Positions 1 to 12,513 of a stretch of DNA of 64,000 nt are shown piece after piece. The position numbers and the translations under genes are program-made. A model generated the notes under the pieces. It was not told the origin of the DNA and did not search any database. It worked only from the letters and a program-made list of their open reading frames with translations. The stretch is from Paramecium tetraurelia (taxonomy: Eukaryota > Ciliophora > Oligohymenophorea > Peniculida > Parameciidae). The number at the start of each line of letters is the position of its first letter. Positions within the stretch are counted from its first letter, which is position 1. The stretch spans positions 4,299 through 68,298 of the forward strand of contig NW_001799633.1 of NCBI RefSeq assembly GCF_000165425.1, in the 5' to 3' direction.

Positions 1-189
1 AATCACTTTTATAGTGTTGCCAGATTTTATCAGAACTCAATTCCATTATGGAAATCAAAAACAATTTTCCTTCATTTTTTAGTTTTCCCTCACTGCCCAT
101 TTCTTCGATGCCCACATTCTTAGATTTATAAGCGGGTGGTTTCTTTCATTTTCCCTCTTAATTTCTAATGTCATATAATACGTCATTAA

Positions 190-430
190 CGATGTGACGA
201 ACGTCATATCGAGATAAGTCTTCTTGTCCTCTCCGTTCTCGGGTTATTAACTTCCCTTCCAGAGATCTGGCCCTGACCAGGCCCTAAAAGGCCCGAGTTT
301 AATCTGTATTTCCTATCCGATCAAGGGGTGGACACGGGTGTCTTCCGACATGGCTGGGGCGTCAATCGGAAGTCACTTTAATATTATCGTCGTAAATAGG
401 ACCTTCCGACCTGCTTGTGCAAAGAAACTG
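190..430. other. GC-rich palindromic island
   Basis: Counting 241-420 by hand gives 91 G or C in 180 bases, about half, against roughly a quarter in surrounding DNA. The segment holds short inverted repeats: TGACG-AA-CGTCA near 196-207, CTTCCGA...TCGGAAG (about 343-373), and GGCC repeats around 267-296 that can pair with each other. No long reading frame is evident on either strand. It could be a structured non-coding RNA gene, a fragment of a mobile element or a foreign insert. No family is recognised. Confidence 0.4.
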
Positions 431-562
431 CATAATAATAAAGATTGCTGATCAGTTTGAAGACCAAATTGTCCACATTTAAACTGAATAGCAATCTATA
501 AATTAGGAATCGGGGCTGGTAAGAATAGTGTTTATATGATTATAGTCAGGTAAAAGTTGATA

Positions 563-794
563 TGGATAATATTTTGAACAAAGACTTGTCATGGAATTCC
601 TTTTATGATGACCTAAGGAAATAGAAGAAATAACAATGTCTGATAAAGTCCACTTTGATTATGTGTTCATTACCTTGAGACACATGGTTGCCAAATTTTT
701 GCAAGATATTAAGATATTGTAGTGCCTGAGTTCAGTACTTATAAAAGAAACATTTAGAAACTACACCGAAGAGTGGTTATTAAGATAAGAATGA
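563..794 (+). pseudogene. Possible coding relic (two short frames)
   Basis: Two overlapping frames look more protein-like than the flanks. One starts with ATG at 563 (MDNILNKDLSWNSFYDDL...) and the second with ATG at 636 (MSDKVHFDYVFITL...), ending at TGA 792-794 after 52 codons. They are in different frames and no GT..AG pair of normal intron length obviously joins them. A decayed gene end or chance frames are both possible. No family recognised. Confidence 0.2.
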
Positions 795-2870
795 TAATTG
801 TTAAATTATATTTAAATATTATGTTAGATAGGATATAAAGAAGAATTATCAAGAGAAATTCTTTGGATTTCATTCTATTTATTATTGAATTCCATATTTA
901 GTCTCTAAATGTTTGATGAAATTGAATATTACAGATTAAAATATTGATATAAATTGTAAAAATTTAAGACTTTGTTAAAATAATTTATAGGTTTAGAAGA
1001 GAAAAATATTCCTATTGTTTAAATAATTTAATCCCCTCTCAGTCATCAGTTTGATTAATTTATTGAGCAAGAAATCATTTAAGTTATACTATCTCAATCT
1101 TCTTAGCATATTTCTCAACTTTACACTAAGACTTATTTACGAAATTTAAACTCTTTATGAGACCAATAATTTAGACCATGTACTTTTTCATTTTCAACTC
1201 AAAGCAGGAAAGTGATGGTAATTTTCCATTTTCAATTTTGCATTTTCCCATAAGTAGGCATTCCAAATCAGTTTAAATTTCCTCACAATTGCAAAATCCA
1301 TCTTTGATATCTATTATTGTTTGACTTAAAATTCCATTTAGTAGAACACTGTATAAGAAGAGGATGCTAATGTGATAATGATAAATATTCATTGATATTT
1401 ATATATGTGAAAAATCTTTAATAAATCTCACCAAATTAAAAATTTTTTTTTAGATTTAAATATATTTAATTCATTAAATTATTTTTTGTCCAAAAAATAA
1501 TGAATATTAGTAGATAAATAAACTTAATTCATTGTCTAGATAACTATTTAATCTACGTAAGAATGACAAAAATCAGACCAAATTTCAAGAGATTGATATA
1601 AAAAAGAATAGGTAATATAAAATCTTTTTCAGAAACATAAAAATATGTACCCAAGAATGTGAAACCTAACTTAAGAAATATAAGGATTAATTTTAGGTCA
1701 GCGATTTGCAATTTAAGGATTTTTCTTTCTCTCGTTTATTCTATTGAACAGTATTTACAAATCAAAGTTTTAAAAAGAACTGTAAAAAAAAAGAAATCTC
1801 AATTTTTATAATTTTTAAGATAATTTCTTATTAATTTTTGTAATTGATCTTTTATTATTAAAATTTTTATAAATATTAAGTAAATAGAAGTAGTTTCAAA
1901 ATTTATTTTTCATCCCCAATAGAATAATACAATTCGAAGTAAGCAGTAGGAACATAAAGACACTTAAGTATCCAATTTTTTAATACTGTTGTAAACTGTA
2001 TTGGAAGTCGTCATGATACATTACATAAGTACACTAAAGCAAGATGCCAGTAACAATAGGAAAATTATAGATAATGAGATAATTTTGTAATCATATTTTA
2101 ATTATCTATCTATTATTGATTTGTTTTCAAAAAATAACTGTGTATTTCAGATTTGCTTTAGGGAACTCTGTCCAAAATTTTATTTCTTTTTTTTCTATAC
2201 AGCATTATTAAGGCCTGTCTGATACTTGCTACCTTTGAAATTTAAATATGCTGCTCCAGTCTCTGGCGGAGATATTAATTAAATGAGAAAAATACAAACC
2301 ATTACTATCATAATAGATTATTATCATAGGTTAACAAAAATATAGACTGAAAAACTGAATTTCCTTAAATGATTGTATAAATTCTGAGACCATAAACCTA
2401 TGTCTATCTTCTCCATTCCCCATAAGACAACGTATTCTAAAGGTTAGTAATAAATAAAAATTAATATATCCCTAATCATTTCGAGGAAATCAAAGGAATT
2501 CTATTACAGCATTCCTTCCCTTAAAAAATCTGAACCACTATAAAATTGAAATATTAATAATGAATGTGATACTAATAATCTCATTTGTTTTCATAAAATT
2601 TCTATTTATTTGAATTAAAGATCTTATTAAGATAGAACTAGGATAAAATAATTTGAAGTTCCATTTATAAAGAGTAAAAAAGGATATCTTTTGTGCAATT
2701 AATTCGAATATTAAACTATATTACTAATCTTGTTAGGGGAATTTAGAAATATTCGTAAAATAATCTATTGTCTTTTATTTTTCATCGAATTTTAACTCAT
2801 AATTACATTTCTCCAAATAATCTTTAATTTTTGGTTGAGTTGTTTAACATTAGAAGTTCTGTAATTATGA

Positions 2871-3850
2871 TCATTATTATTTCTAAAGTTGACCATAATT
2901 CTATTAGTTTTTGTAACATCAATAAACTTTTAATGGAAGCTTTTTATTAAGCTAAGGTTTAGTCCATTTAGGATCTCTACTCCAAACTTCCTGCTTGATG
3001 TTTACATTGATTAACTAATTGTTAAACTTGTTAGATTGAGGATAATAGCTACCAAATATAAAATATTTTGGAATTGGAGACACCTTAAGGCCAAAAAATT
3101 TGAATATAGCCTTCCGATACTAAGGTTTGTTTTACATCAAACCTTACTTTTATCAGGTGTTCTCACAAAGAATAATTATTCAATTGAAGAGATTGAAAAT
3201 GGTGGAAGTATAGTGAAACCTATAATATAAAAAACGTTGAAACTTGAAAATCAACCTCTTCTAGGAAATAGATTAGAAATGCTGTTCCTTTGGCTTTAGA
3301 ACTACCGAGTAATGAGATATACAAAAGAATAGCTTGAGGCAATAATTTCTTATATCTCCTAAACAGTGATAAGTACCTTATTATCACTTATTTCGAGACT
3401 TCCAATTATGAGAGAAGTTTATTGATGAAAATAACAAAGATTAACTGATATTTTTTGAAGTTTGCCATTTGCCTAATTATAAATACCTTGAAAGATAAAA
3501 TCAAAGTTGGTAGTAATCCAAAGAATTTAGTTTTTTCTGTGGCACTTTGAACATATTTAAGAGCATACTTTAAGAGAAATATCTAATACTCACAATGACT
3601 TCATGAATTATGATACACTAAACCAAACACTTAGAGATAAACTTATTGCATACTAGGAAGAATTCTGACTTAGAATTAATCATTTAAACCTTAAATATAA
3701 TGAGATAATATAGTAAAGAGACTCCTCTAGAGAAACTTTTAAAAGGTTAGCTTTTGAAGATTAACTTCATCATGCTTTATAAGGTATTATACTAAATTTG
3801 TCAAAATCTCAGTATAAAAAATGAAGTGTATTTTTCAACTTTTAAATTAT
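2871..3850 (+). pseudogene. Probable decayed gene, several frameshifts
   Basis: Four successive frames read like protein but are offset from each other. 2871-3425 has no ATG at its start and contains LEMLFLWLQNYRVMRY. 3418-3606 contains DQLIFFEVCHLPNYKYLE. 3594-3668 contains NYDTLNQTLRDKLIAYQEEF. 3661 onward contains DLELIIQTLNIMRQYSKE. Breaks between them overlap by a few bases and have no GT..AG introns of the usual 20-31 nt, so frameshift decay is likelier than splicing. The original product is not recognised. Because only TGA stops translation here, long chance frames are common, which limits confidence. Confidence 0.3.
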
Positions 3851-4302
3851 AATGTTGTTATTTGGAAAAAAATTAAAAAAGTTTATTTATAAATTTAGTT
3901 TAAATAAATATTATAAAGATTAAATATTTCAAATTGTAGTTGCTTGAAGGTTGACCATAATCTATATATTAGTTGAATCTTTTCTGATTATATAGTAAAT
4001 GCATGTACTATTTCAATATATTAGCTAAACTATTTCTAATTTCATTATTAATTTGAAATCCTAAAAATAGGTCAACAAAATTTTAAATTATTCCTAAAGA
4101 AATTATTTTTCATATCTCTCTAAACTCAAACTACCTTCTTATCCCCTTCTAAGGTAATTCAAAATCAGATAATCTCAGGGGGTTATTTTATTTTTAAAAA
4201 TATTAATAGTCTTAATAATTTGAATTAGATTAGTATATATGATAGATTGGTGAATATATTTATTCATTAATTAAAATTCAAGACATTTGTTATTGAAAAT
4301 CA

Positions 4303-5098
4303 ATGCCAAAGGTGTCATTCATAAAGATTGTGTTTTTCTACCCAATCCTAGTTTATTAAAACTGTATGGATACTCGAAGTGCTGACTGTTATAATAATGA
4401 TTGGTCAAACAAAGTAGGAGATTGTGCAGGTAATATATTCCTAGGTCCATTTACTTTAAATGAAACAATATCAAGATAGTTTGATAATGTAAGAGGTGCC
4501 AGGTTTGGTTTTAATTTTACAATTGCAAAAATTGATAGTTGGGATCCTAATGATTTTCTTATAGTCTTTGCAGATGAGATAGAAATAGGTAAATTTTGGT
4601 ACACTCCTGCTGATGGAGTAGATATGTGTTACGTGTAATATCTAGATTTGTTTGCTGAAAAATAAATAAAGTTTAATTTTCCAGAAGGAAGAAGTTCTAT
4701 GAAAATAACCTTAGATGGTAACTTTGATGAGCCGCTTTCTAATGGTATTATAATTTCTTATGTTAGAGGGTTGGGGAGCTAAAAGATTCATTTTATAAAT
4801 TTTGCAGCCTTGCGTAGCATTTTATAGTGATTGTAATTTTTAAGGAGAGGTATGGACAATTTGTAGTGGAAATCAAACAAATCATGCAAGAGATATTCCA
4901 TTTGAATTTAAATCAATCTTAATTGAGAATGGGATATAAGTCAAAATGAGAGATCCAAGGTACTACGGCGGTCAAACTTAAACATATACATCGAGTTAAT
5001 ATTGTTTATCAAGTTATTAAGTAAATATCTAAGTTAACACTAGTTCCCAAAATACAAGCAAAACGCTTGAAATTAATGTCATATTATATATAAAATGA
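4303..5098 (+). CDS. Secreted lectin-like protein with beta/gamma-crystallin-like domain
   Basis: About 257 residues with one 22-nt intron (4745-4766, GTA..TAG). The ATG is followed by a hydrophobic stretch (about residues 3-18) that reads as a signal peptide, so the product is probably secreted or surface-exposed. The middle carries the ciliate extracellular pattern KIDSWDPNDF and, just across the intron, EGWGAKRF, as seen in galactose-binding-like domains of ciliate surface proteins. The last 90 residues have a Greek-key crystallin signature (FYSDCNFQGE, then RDPRYYGG) and several cysteines suited to disulfides. The gene ends in TGA. Carbohydrate or calcium binding is inferred from these patterns only. 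Confidence 0.75.
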
Positions 5099-5405
5099 TT
5101 AAGATTAACAAATAATTAACAAATAATTAAAATTTAAGTTATATAAAGCATAATTAGATATAAAATTTGTAATTAAAAAATTGTAGAATAATAAGTATAC
5201 TTCTTTGTCAGTCACCTCGTTTCATTGAAATAATAATTTGGATGATCGTATATGTTCACTTCAATTACGATCAATAATTTGGGAATGTAGAGCATTCAGT
5301 TTGAAGCCATTGATTTAGATAACTCTAAACATTAAGCCAGGATGCATATTGATGATTACCATGAATCATATTGATTTATTTGATAATTCTATATTTATAT
5401 TTATT
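5099..5405. other. Intergenic, no gene seen
   Basis: AT-rich spacer between two plus-strand genes. It holds a small direct repeat (11-base unit, twice, near 5105-5130) and would have to contain the 3' end of the upstream transcript and the promoter of the EF-hand gene. No conserved element is recognisable. Confidence 0.5.
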
Positions 5406-6783
5406 ATGTAAATTTATAAACCCTCTCTCTTAAACTAGGGATTCCGACCTCAATCAACAGATTATTATCATAGGATTTAATCTGCTAAAACAGCAAATAC
5501 TATTCATAGCAATAGAACCATTCCTTAATAAACTATTTCATCCAATCGGAGTCAAACTAGAATTACAACTGTGAAACCTATTCGATCATTTATCATCAGC
5601 AAAACTATTAAATCCAAACATATTGAGGATGAAGATTTTGATGAAATCATTAAAACTTCTCATGATCAAGATCTATTTAGTATAATTTTTATTAAATTAG
5701 AGTTCAAACATAAATGTAATGCACCTTAACATTTAAGAATGGAATAGATCTATAGATTTATTTATGATAAAAAGACAAGCAACAAGTAAAAATATTCTAT
5801 GCAAAGTAAAATTAATTAGTAGGCCTTACCCGTGGCTAGTGGTTCAATTAGTATTATGTTAAATGTTGCAAGAAAGGATTACGGATTTAACTTATAATCT
5901 TTCAAAAAAAAGATAGCTCCGAAATCTAAATTTAAAATGAAATGGAAAACTATTTAATGGTTATTAAAGAATAGGAAAGATGCCATTAGATAGATATTTT
6001 AAAATTATTAATCCATCATAAAATAAGCCAAGGACTTCCCTGATGGATTAAACAGAGAGGAATTTCAAGGATTGCTCATTTCCTTTGGTTTGGGGGCTGA
6101 CAAAAATCTTGCAGAAAAATTGTTTTATGTTTTTGACGAGGATTCAAGTGGCACTGTCGATTATAAAGAACTTATAGTAGGCTTAGAGGTGTTGAAAGAT
6201 GATACCATAGATGAGAAATTAAAGAGTAATTTGTATAAACCTTATATAGAATAGTCTTTTTTGATTTATGTGATGAAGATGGCTCAGGTAAAGTAAGTGA
6301 AAAAGAAATCTTTAACATCTTGAAGTAAAATATCATCAATGAAAATGATAAATATTAATTAAAAATGGTCATTAGAGAAATGATCAAATAAGTTGATTAA
6401 GATGGAGATGGAGAATTAAATAAAGAAGAAATCTTATAAGCTGCCAGCAAAAACCCCATTCTTCGGAGATTGCTCGAACAAACCATTTCTAATGTGAGAA
6501 GAATAGATGCAATTATTTAAAATGATTTAGAAGAACCATTTCACCAATTTGTACCATCTTCTGCTAATTTCATCTAATAAAAAGAAGGTATACATTTTGC
6601 AACTTAATAAAAATTAATTGATGCTTTAGAGGAAATCGATAAAGTATGTTTATTATTAAGTTTTAGATCCATAAAAAGGGTTAGAAAATCAAAGAATATA
6701 CAAAACCTGAAAATCAGATGGGACTTACTACCTATTAAGGATTGCAAGAGAAAAAATTTCTTGATGACTCTTAGTTTGATTGA
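5406..6783 (+). CDS. EF-hand calcium-binding protein
   Basis: About 441 residues; introns 6226-6254 (29 nt) and 6644-6666 (23 nt). The N-terminal 200 residues are basic and low in recognisable motifs. Three canonical EF-hand loops follow: DEDSSGTVDYKE (near 227), DEDGSGKVSEKE (near 265) and DQDGDGELNKEE (near 306), each with Asp at 1, Gly at 6 and Glu at 12. The exon junction at 6226 restores KIFFDLCDEDG in front of the second loop, which supports the splice. A calcium sensor role is inferred. The start at 5406 is the first ATG of the open frame; a later Met is possible because the N-terminus is unconserved. Confidence 0.8.
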
Positions 6784-7185
6784 TCATATTATTTTATAAT
6801 TTAAATCATAAAAATGTGTCAACTACTGAAAATATTACTCAATGCAGTAAATTTTAAAATCAAATTTTTTTTCAGATTGAAGAATAAATTAAAAATCACT
6901 GATTTTTATCTATAATCTTTAGGCGTAATCACGAATAAACGAGATTGTTTAGACGAGTATCAGGTTCCTTTACAGAAATATTAATGAATTAATAATAATA
7001 TTATTATATAAAGTTTAAAGTCAAGTAGAATATATAAATTACAATTAATAGGATAAGGAAAATCAATAAATTCTAATACTTATGAATTGATGAATTAAAA
7101 TGATGCATTATGATTTATAATTAATTAAAAAAAATTACTTTTTTAAATGATTTAATAGTTAAAATACAATTTATTATAAAAATTT
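6784..7185. other. Intergenic, no gene seen
   Basis: AT-rich spacer between two tandem plus-strand genes. Nothing codes convincingly in either direction. Confidence 0.5.
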
Positions 7186-8903
7186 ATGAAGAATTAAAGT
7201 TCTGAATAGAACTCTGATCAATTAGATCAAATAAACAATTCTAATGAACTTAAATCAAGTTTCTAATAGGGATATAGACTATATTAAAAGAGATATGTGA
7301 TATTATTTTTATTTGCAATTGCGGAATTGTGCAATACAGCAGTTTATGCTACTTGCAATCCAATAGCGGTGGAAGTAAAAACTGTATAATTTAACAAAGC
7401 TAAGTAACATCTATGGTATAGACCCTTCTATAGTAACTCTTTCAGCTACTTTGTATTTATTTATGCATCCATTATTTACATTTCCTGCTAGCTACTTAAT
7501 TATGTACAAGGGAAGTAGCATGTCAATAAAAATAGGCTCTATTTTGACTTTACTAGGGGTATTTTCAAGGTGTTTAGTTAGATAATCGTAAGAATATATA
7601 AATAAATGTAGTTTCATCTATGTCTTAATTGGTTAGACATTAAGTGGAATAGGCAGACCATTAATCCTGAATGCTCAGGCTTCAGTTGCGGTGGAATGGT
7701 TTCCAGCCAATCAGAGAACGAAATTAATGACTATGTTGAATTTCATAGTCACATTTAGTGGAATATTGGGATATATTATTCCACCCATATTCTTTGCTGG
7801 AGTTACTATTGATGAGAAATCTCCTTAAGATGTATTAGACACAGGAGATTCAAGATTTATGTATTTGCTGTTTTCGGAAGCAGCATTTTCTGCAGTGTTC
7901 CTGATTCCACTGTTGATCTTTTTTGAAACAAAACCCAAAACTCCTCCATCAGCAGCTGCCAAAGGACCAACTTAAGTAATCTCTTTTACAGATAGCATTT
8001 GTTAAATGTTAAAAGATACTAAATTTGTAAAATATCTAATTCTACATTTTAGATGCAAATATTTATTTCTTTCACTTTGTTTTATGGTTCCTACAAAGGA
8101 TATGGTGTAGCTCTAGTATACATTTTGCTACCTTACGGATATGGTAAATCTGATATTGCAATTCTATCGGTTATGCCTGTGATTGGAGGATTTCTTAGTT
8201 CCTTAATTATTCCTACAATTTATAAAAGTTGGGGAAAATATAAGCCCATTATTATTATTCTGGAATTTTGTACTATTTTTACATTCTATGGATTCCTTTG
8301 GGGATGCTATTTATAAAACTATGTGATTATGCTTGCGATGGCAACTCTGCAAGGATTCTTTATCTTGCCTGCAATACCTTTATTACTGGAATGGGGTTGT
8401 GAATAAATATACCCATTAAATGATTCTTTCTGCATCGGATTACAATATTCAGGTGCCACTATGGGAAGTTCCTTTATTGCTCAAATAGTTAGTATGGTAA
8501 TCCATGGCAAAAAAGCAACAAAGTACAAAGTTGTATTTATAATTTTAGATTTGATGGATTTATGGGAATCACAATAATATGCTCTTTATACACTTTAGCT
8601 ATTTTAAGCATTTTATTTCTCAAAGAAGTTAAACATAAATTAGCATTAAAAAAATCATTCGTTTCTCCTTCAGATTAAATTGAAGAAGACTTTCCACGTC
8701 CATACACTGAAGTAAATCCTCATGATTTGGGTCTATTTGACCCTGATAAAGTTAAGGATGAGGATGAAGATACAGGAGGAGACGATAATTTAATTGATAA
8801 TGAATAAAAAGATCACGAATAAAATAATAATCATTCAAATCATAGATCATATCAAGCAGGAAACTCAATTGGAGGAGGAACAGGAGGTTTTAATGATGAT
8901 TGA
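7186..8903 (+). CDS. Major facilitator transporter, SLC49/FLVCR-like
   Basis: About 546 residues, introns 7375-7399, 8027-8052 and 8523-8548 (25-26 nt). Roughly twelve hydrophobic segments make an MFS fold. The N-terminal half carries the SLC49-type signature: NIYGIDPSIVTLSATLY, FPASYLI, then GQTLSGIGRPLILNA and VEWFPANQR between TM4 and TM5. A Gly/Asp/Asn-rich acidic tail (DEDEDTGGDD...) is cytoplasmic. Relatives move haem, choline or other organic solutes; the substrate here cannot be read from sequence. Start chosen as the first ATG, giving a 40-residue polar Gln/Asn-rich leader before TM1. Confidence 0.8.
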
Positions 8904-9071
8904 TTTATTTACATTTTGGTTCAATAGTATAACTAATTAAATTAATAGTTTATAATTTATTTTATGTTGAAAACCAAGGGAATCTAATTCATGATTATAA
9001 TAAAATAAATTAAAAGAGTAATGTATAATATATCTAAGAAAATACTATGTTCAATCTAATAAGGATTATTC

Positions 9072-12000
9072 TCATAGGAGGCCATCTAACCTTTCTTACC
9101 CTTCTTCCAGTTATGGAGTTGCTTATCCTAAATTTCCTATGGTTTGCATAATATTTTTGGTTTTAATAATTTTGGTACCTTAAATTGTTTTCCCAAAAGG
9201 TTTTTTTATAGTGTCTATTAACTTAAAACCTTGTAATTTTTCTCCTAACCTTTTTAATTTCCACCCTTTCTTAATTGTCATAAAATAAAATGAGTATTTT
9301 GATGATTCAGGATATTATCTTTTTTTACCAAAGAACTTTTGTATTCTTGCATATCTTTTGATTACAATATCATAATTGCTAAATGGAAAAAAATGAGTAA
9401 ACATCTACATCTTATCAAATTGAGAAAATATTTAAGGTATAGTTGGTAAGTAAGTTTGATTATCTATGGCAGAAGTCATGTTCTGATTACCCTCTGTAGG
9501 TTCTTGAATTTATTTTGTGTATGTTTTAGTTGTTGAGTGTTTCTTCCCAGCTTATCTTTTCATATTAGTATTGTTATTAGTTTATATTTCAATTTCAGAA
9601 GCCAACTTATCTGGAGTAGCAGTCCTTCTCAAAATGTCTTATTATAATCTATTCTGAGTAAGTGTTCTAGATAGAAGAGAAGCTTGTCTAGGTATTTCTT
9701 CAGATGATTCTTTTCTGATAAAAGTGATTTTCTATTTTTGAGACCTATCTGAGGTTTTTTAAACTGATGGTACTATAATTTGATCTTTCTCTTCTGATGA
9801 TGATTCTTCGGAAATTGGTTATTCTATTTCATAATCTTTAGTTAATTCAAACTTTTTGCTTTCCCTTAAACTAGCACTTCCAAATCCTGCTGTCTACACT
9901 GTCCCTCTTGGATTGACTACCTTTCTTGTGTATAATTTTGATTCATCATCTTCCTCATTACCTACCTGATTAGGCTTTTGACTAACTCTACTCAATGTTC
10001 TAGAATTACTCCTTTGATTCAGTGTTGAAGGTACATCAATTTCAACTTAAAACTATAATTAAAATTCATACCTTTTGATTCGTCTTCATAAGTGTAATTG
10101 TCATTAGCAATTTGTGAAGGCTATTCATTCTCCTCATTTTCAAAATCAGTTGGCTATTAATAAAAATCATTTTAAAAGTCTTTAGCTCTCTAAACTAAAT
10201 ATTTCAGTTGACTCCATTTATGTCTATAAGGTTTTGCACCTCGAACAATTATTCCAGAACGAGATTGACTATAAGGATAAAGTTCTTTCTTTAATATTGC
10301 TTCTTTATCTGCACAAAAATGGAGGTAATTGCAAGAATCAATTAAATGAGAAGTACTTTAACAACTGTAGCATTAAATCTACAAAGAATTAAAATCTCCT
10401 TATTTTAATTAATGTTTCACTTCACAAAACTTTTCATAATCATTAGGAAATGAGGATAATATCTTCAAGAAGTTTTCTCTTTTTATTTTAAATACTTTTG
10501 TGAACCCTCTTGAAATGGCAGTGCATTTTCTAGGTTCTCCTGTAAAAAATGAAAGTTCACCAAAGAAATCACCTTAAGAAAGATATTTCAAACTGTTTCT
10601 TTTGACTCTTTCATTTAGGTTGTTCATGCCTTCAAATATCAATTCGATTTCTCCTTTTGTAATTATATATAAACAACTATCATCAATTTAATTAATAGTA
10701 ATAATCCTCTCTTCAGGTGAAAAACTCTGTTCTTCCATTTATCCTAATAAACACTTGATCATTTTTTCAGAAAATATCTTGACCATCACTTTACAATTTC
10801 TGAGTATATTTCCTCTTAATTAAAATTAGAGTTCATCTTATAAATGACTGCTTAATTTACAAATGATTTAAGAAACCTCATCGTCATTCATGTTTTATTC
10901 CTCCTACCAAATATATTCCAAGTAACTCCTTATTCTAGTCTGAAGTTCAAATTGAATACTATTTTTAGACATAAAAGTATTGATTAGAGTAACACTTCTA
11001 CTGTATTCCATAGTTCCTTTATACATGTTTGACACAAATATTCCTATACTATTTACTGAATAGGCAAAAACAATTGAGGCTATAAACATTGTCAGATTAT
11101 TAATCAATAATTCAGCATCATTCTTTGCAGTTATATCTCCATATCCCACTGTTGTCATTGTCATTGTAGCCCAATATATAGCTGTATTATATTTCGATCC
11201 ATTCCCTGAATCCCTTAAAATTATAAGCATCCAACCAAGAATATGAATCATTGTAAAAGGCTACTCCATGCCATACACATGCACAAATATGAGCAATAAA
11301 TAATATGATCATTGTGAGTTTTAGTAATCCAACTAAATCATTTAAGGATCCATTTAAATTGAAAAATCTCATATATTATGAATAAAATACTCTTGAATTT
11401 ACGCTAGTATTTTATTAATTTTTGTCATTCTCAAGACATAAAATGTGGAACAAAATATGATCTGAAGGGTCAGGTTATTGTCAATATCACGATCTTATTA
11501 ACTGTCATTTAAAATAAAGAATTGAATTGTAACTGTGCTTATTGAGACCTTTTATACTAATATACATCTTTATATTTACAAGGTCTACAAATGCATATTG
11601 CTTAAAATAATTAACTATGATTCTCTTTCTATCTTTGATTATTATTCCTTTATAAATGAATGCTAAATTCAATCCAACCACAACATCGAAACTTAGAATT
11701 GTCAAAAGGATGATCTCAATCATTTGGTTTTGTGATTTTTGGTTTAGGAGTTATCCAATGTTTTCTAATTAAAATGAAATCTTGTATGGCAGCCAAAAAA
11801 ATATCAAAACATATGTGAAAATTTAAAACAAATCCCAAATAAAAATTAATTTACTATATGGGGTGAAGACTTCTAATTAAAGGAAGAACTTTCTAATAAT
11901 TTCACAAATGTTTATTTGCTTCTTGGTACAATCTTCTTCCGAATAAACTTCATTTTCAAATTATAAATCATCAAGTGCTTAAATTTAAAAAGGAGTTAGC

Positions 12001-12386
12001 TGATGCAATTTCCTTAAATAGCTTCTGTTCCATAAATTATTTATGAAGTTATTTTGTAGACTTTTAGAGATAATAAGTTTTAAAAATTATGGCTTACCTC
12101 CAGTTTCTAATTCTTCGTCAATAGCATAGGCGGACTAATATTCTGAACGTTTCAATCCTTTATATGATTTATGCATATCCATTGGGACAACATCCATTAG
12201 GTCTTTGCTTTAGTCTTAAACTTTTGATTGGTCTCGAACAGTAAATGAGTTACTGTCTGGAGATTTTTAGCAAATATCCCCGTCTCCAAGTAAAATTCTT
12301 TGAGAAACCATCATCAAATTGGGACCATGAAAGTTTTCCACTTAAAATCAAGATTATTAATTACATTAGTCTATTGAGTCACTCAT
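9072..12386 (-). CDS. Voltage-gated-type K+ channel with cyclic-nucleotide-binding domain and zinc knuckle
   Basis: About 1062 residues with five introns (12341-12364, 11549-11579, 11368-11390, 11214-11235, 10046-10071). Order: polar N-terminus, S1 near 170, S2 near 213, S4-like VLRMTKINKIL, S5, pore helix and filter TMTTVGYGD (near 379), S6, C-linker, CNBD (about 530-610; GDFFGELSFFTGEPRKC), then a C-x2-C-x4-H-x4-C motif (10331-10372), then a long polar tail. It should be a potassium-selective channel of the EAG/CNG-like class abundant in Paramecium. The pore intron restores the frame into the filter. The zinc knuckle is not a usual part of this family and recurs in two other channels in the window. 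Confidence 0.85.
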
Positions 12387-12513
12387 TATTTTAATATATA
12401 TATAATTAATGAGATTTTAAATTAGAAAACTTCCATAAAATTGATATAATTATCGTTTAATTTAATAATGCATTAACAACAAATTAATCCAATAATTTTA
12501 ATACAATATTTAA

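Larger units (their letters stand above)
1..4302. other. Gene-poor AT-rich left flank
   Basis: This is the only stretch of several kilobases without a convincing complete gene. Apart from the GC-rich island near 190-430 and the coding-like fragments at 563-794 and 2871-3850, I see only AT-rich DNA with short frames lacking a start codon or splice structure. No telomere-type G/C hexamer array, tRNA-like cloverleaf or tandem satellite is visible. It could be subtelomeric or a region of decayed genes; the sequence alone does not decide. Confidence 0.5.

Noticed and set aside
12026-12100. A 37-nt GT..AG segment in the first channel's N-terminus
   Set aside because: Longer than all other introns here and its removal would break a frame that is open without it.
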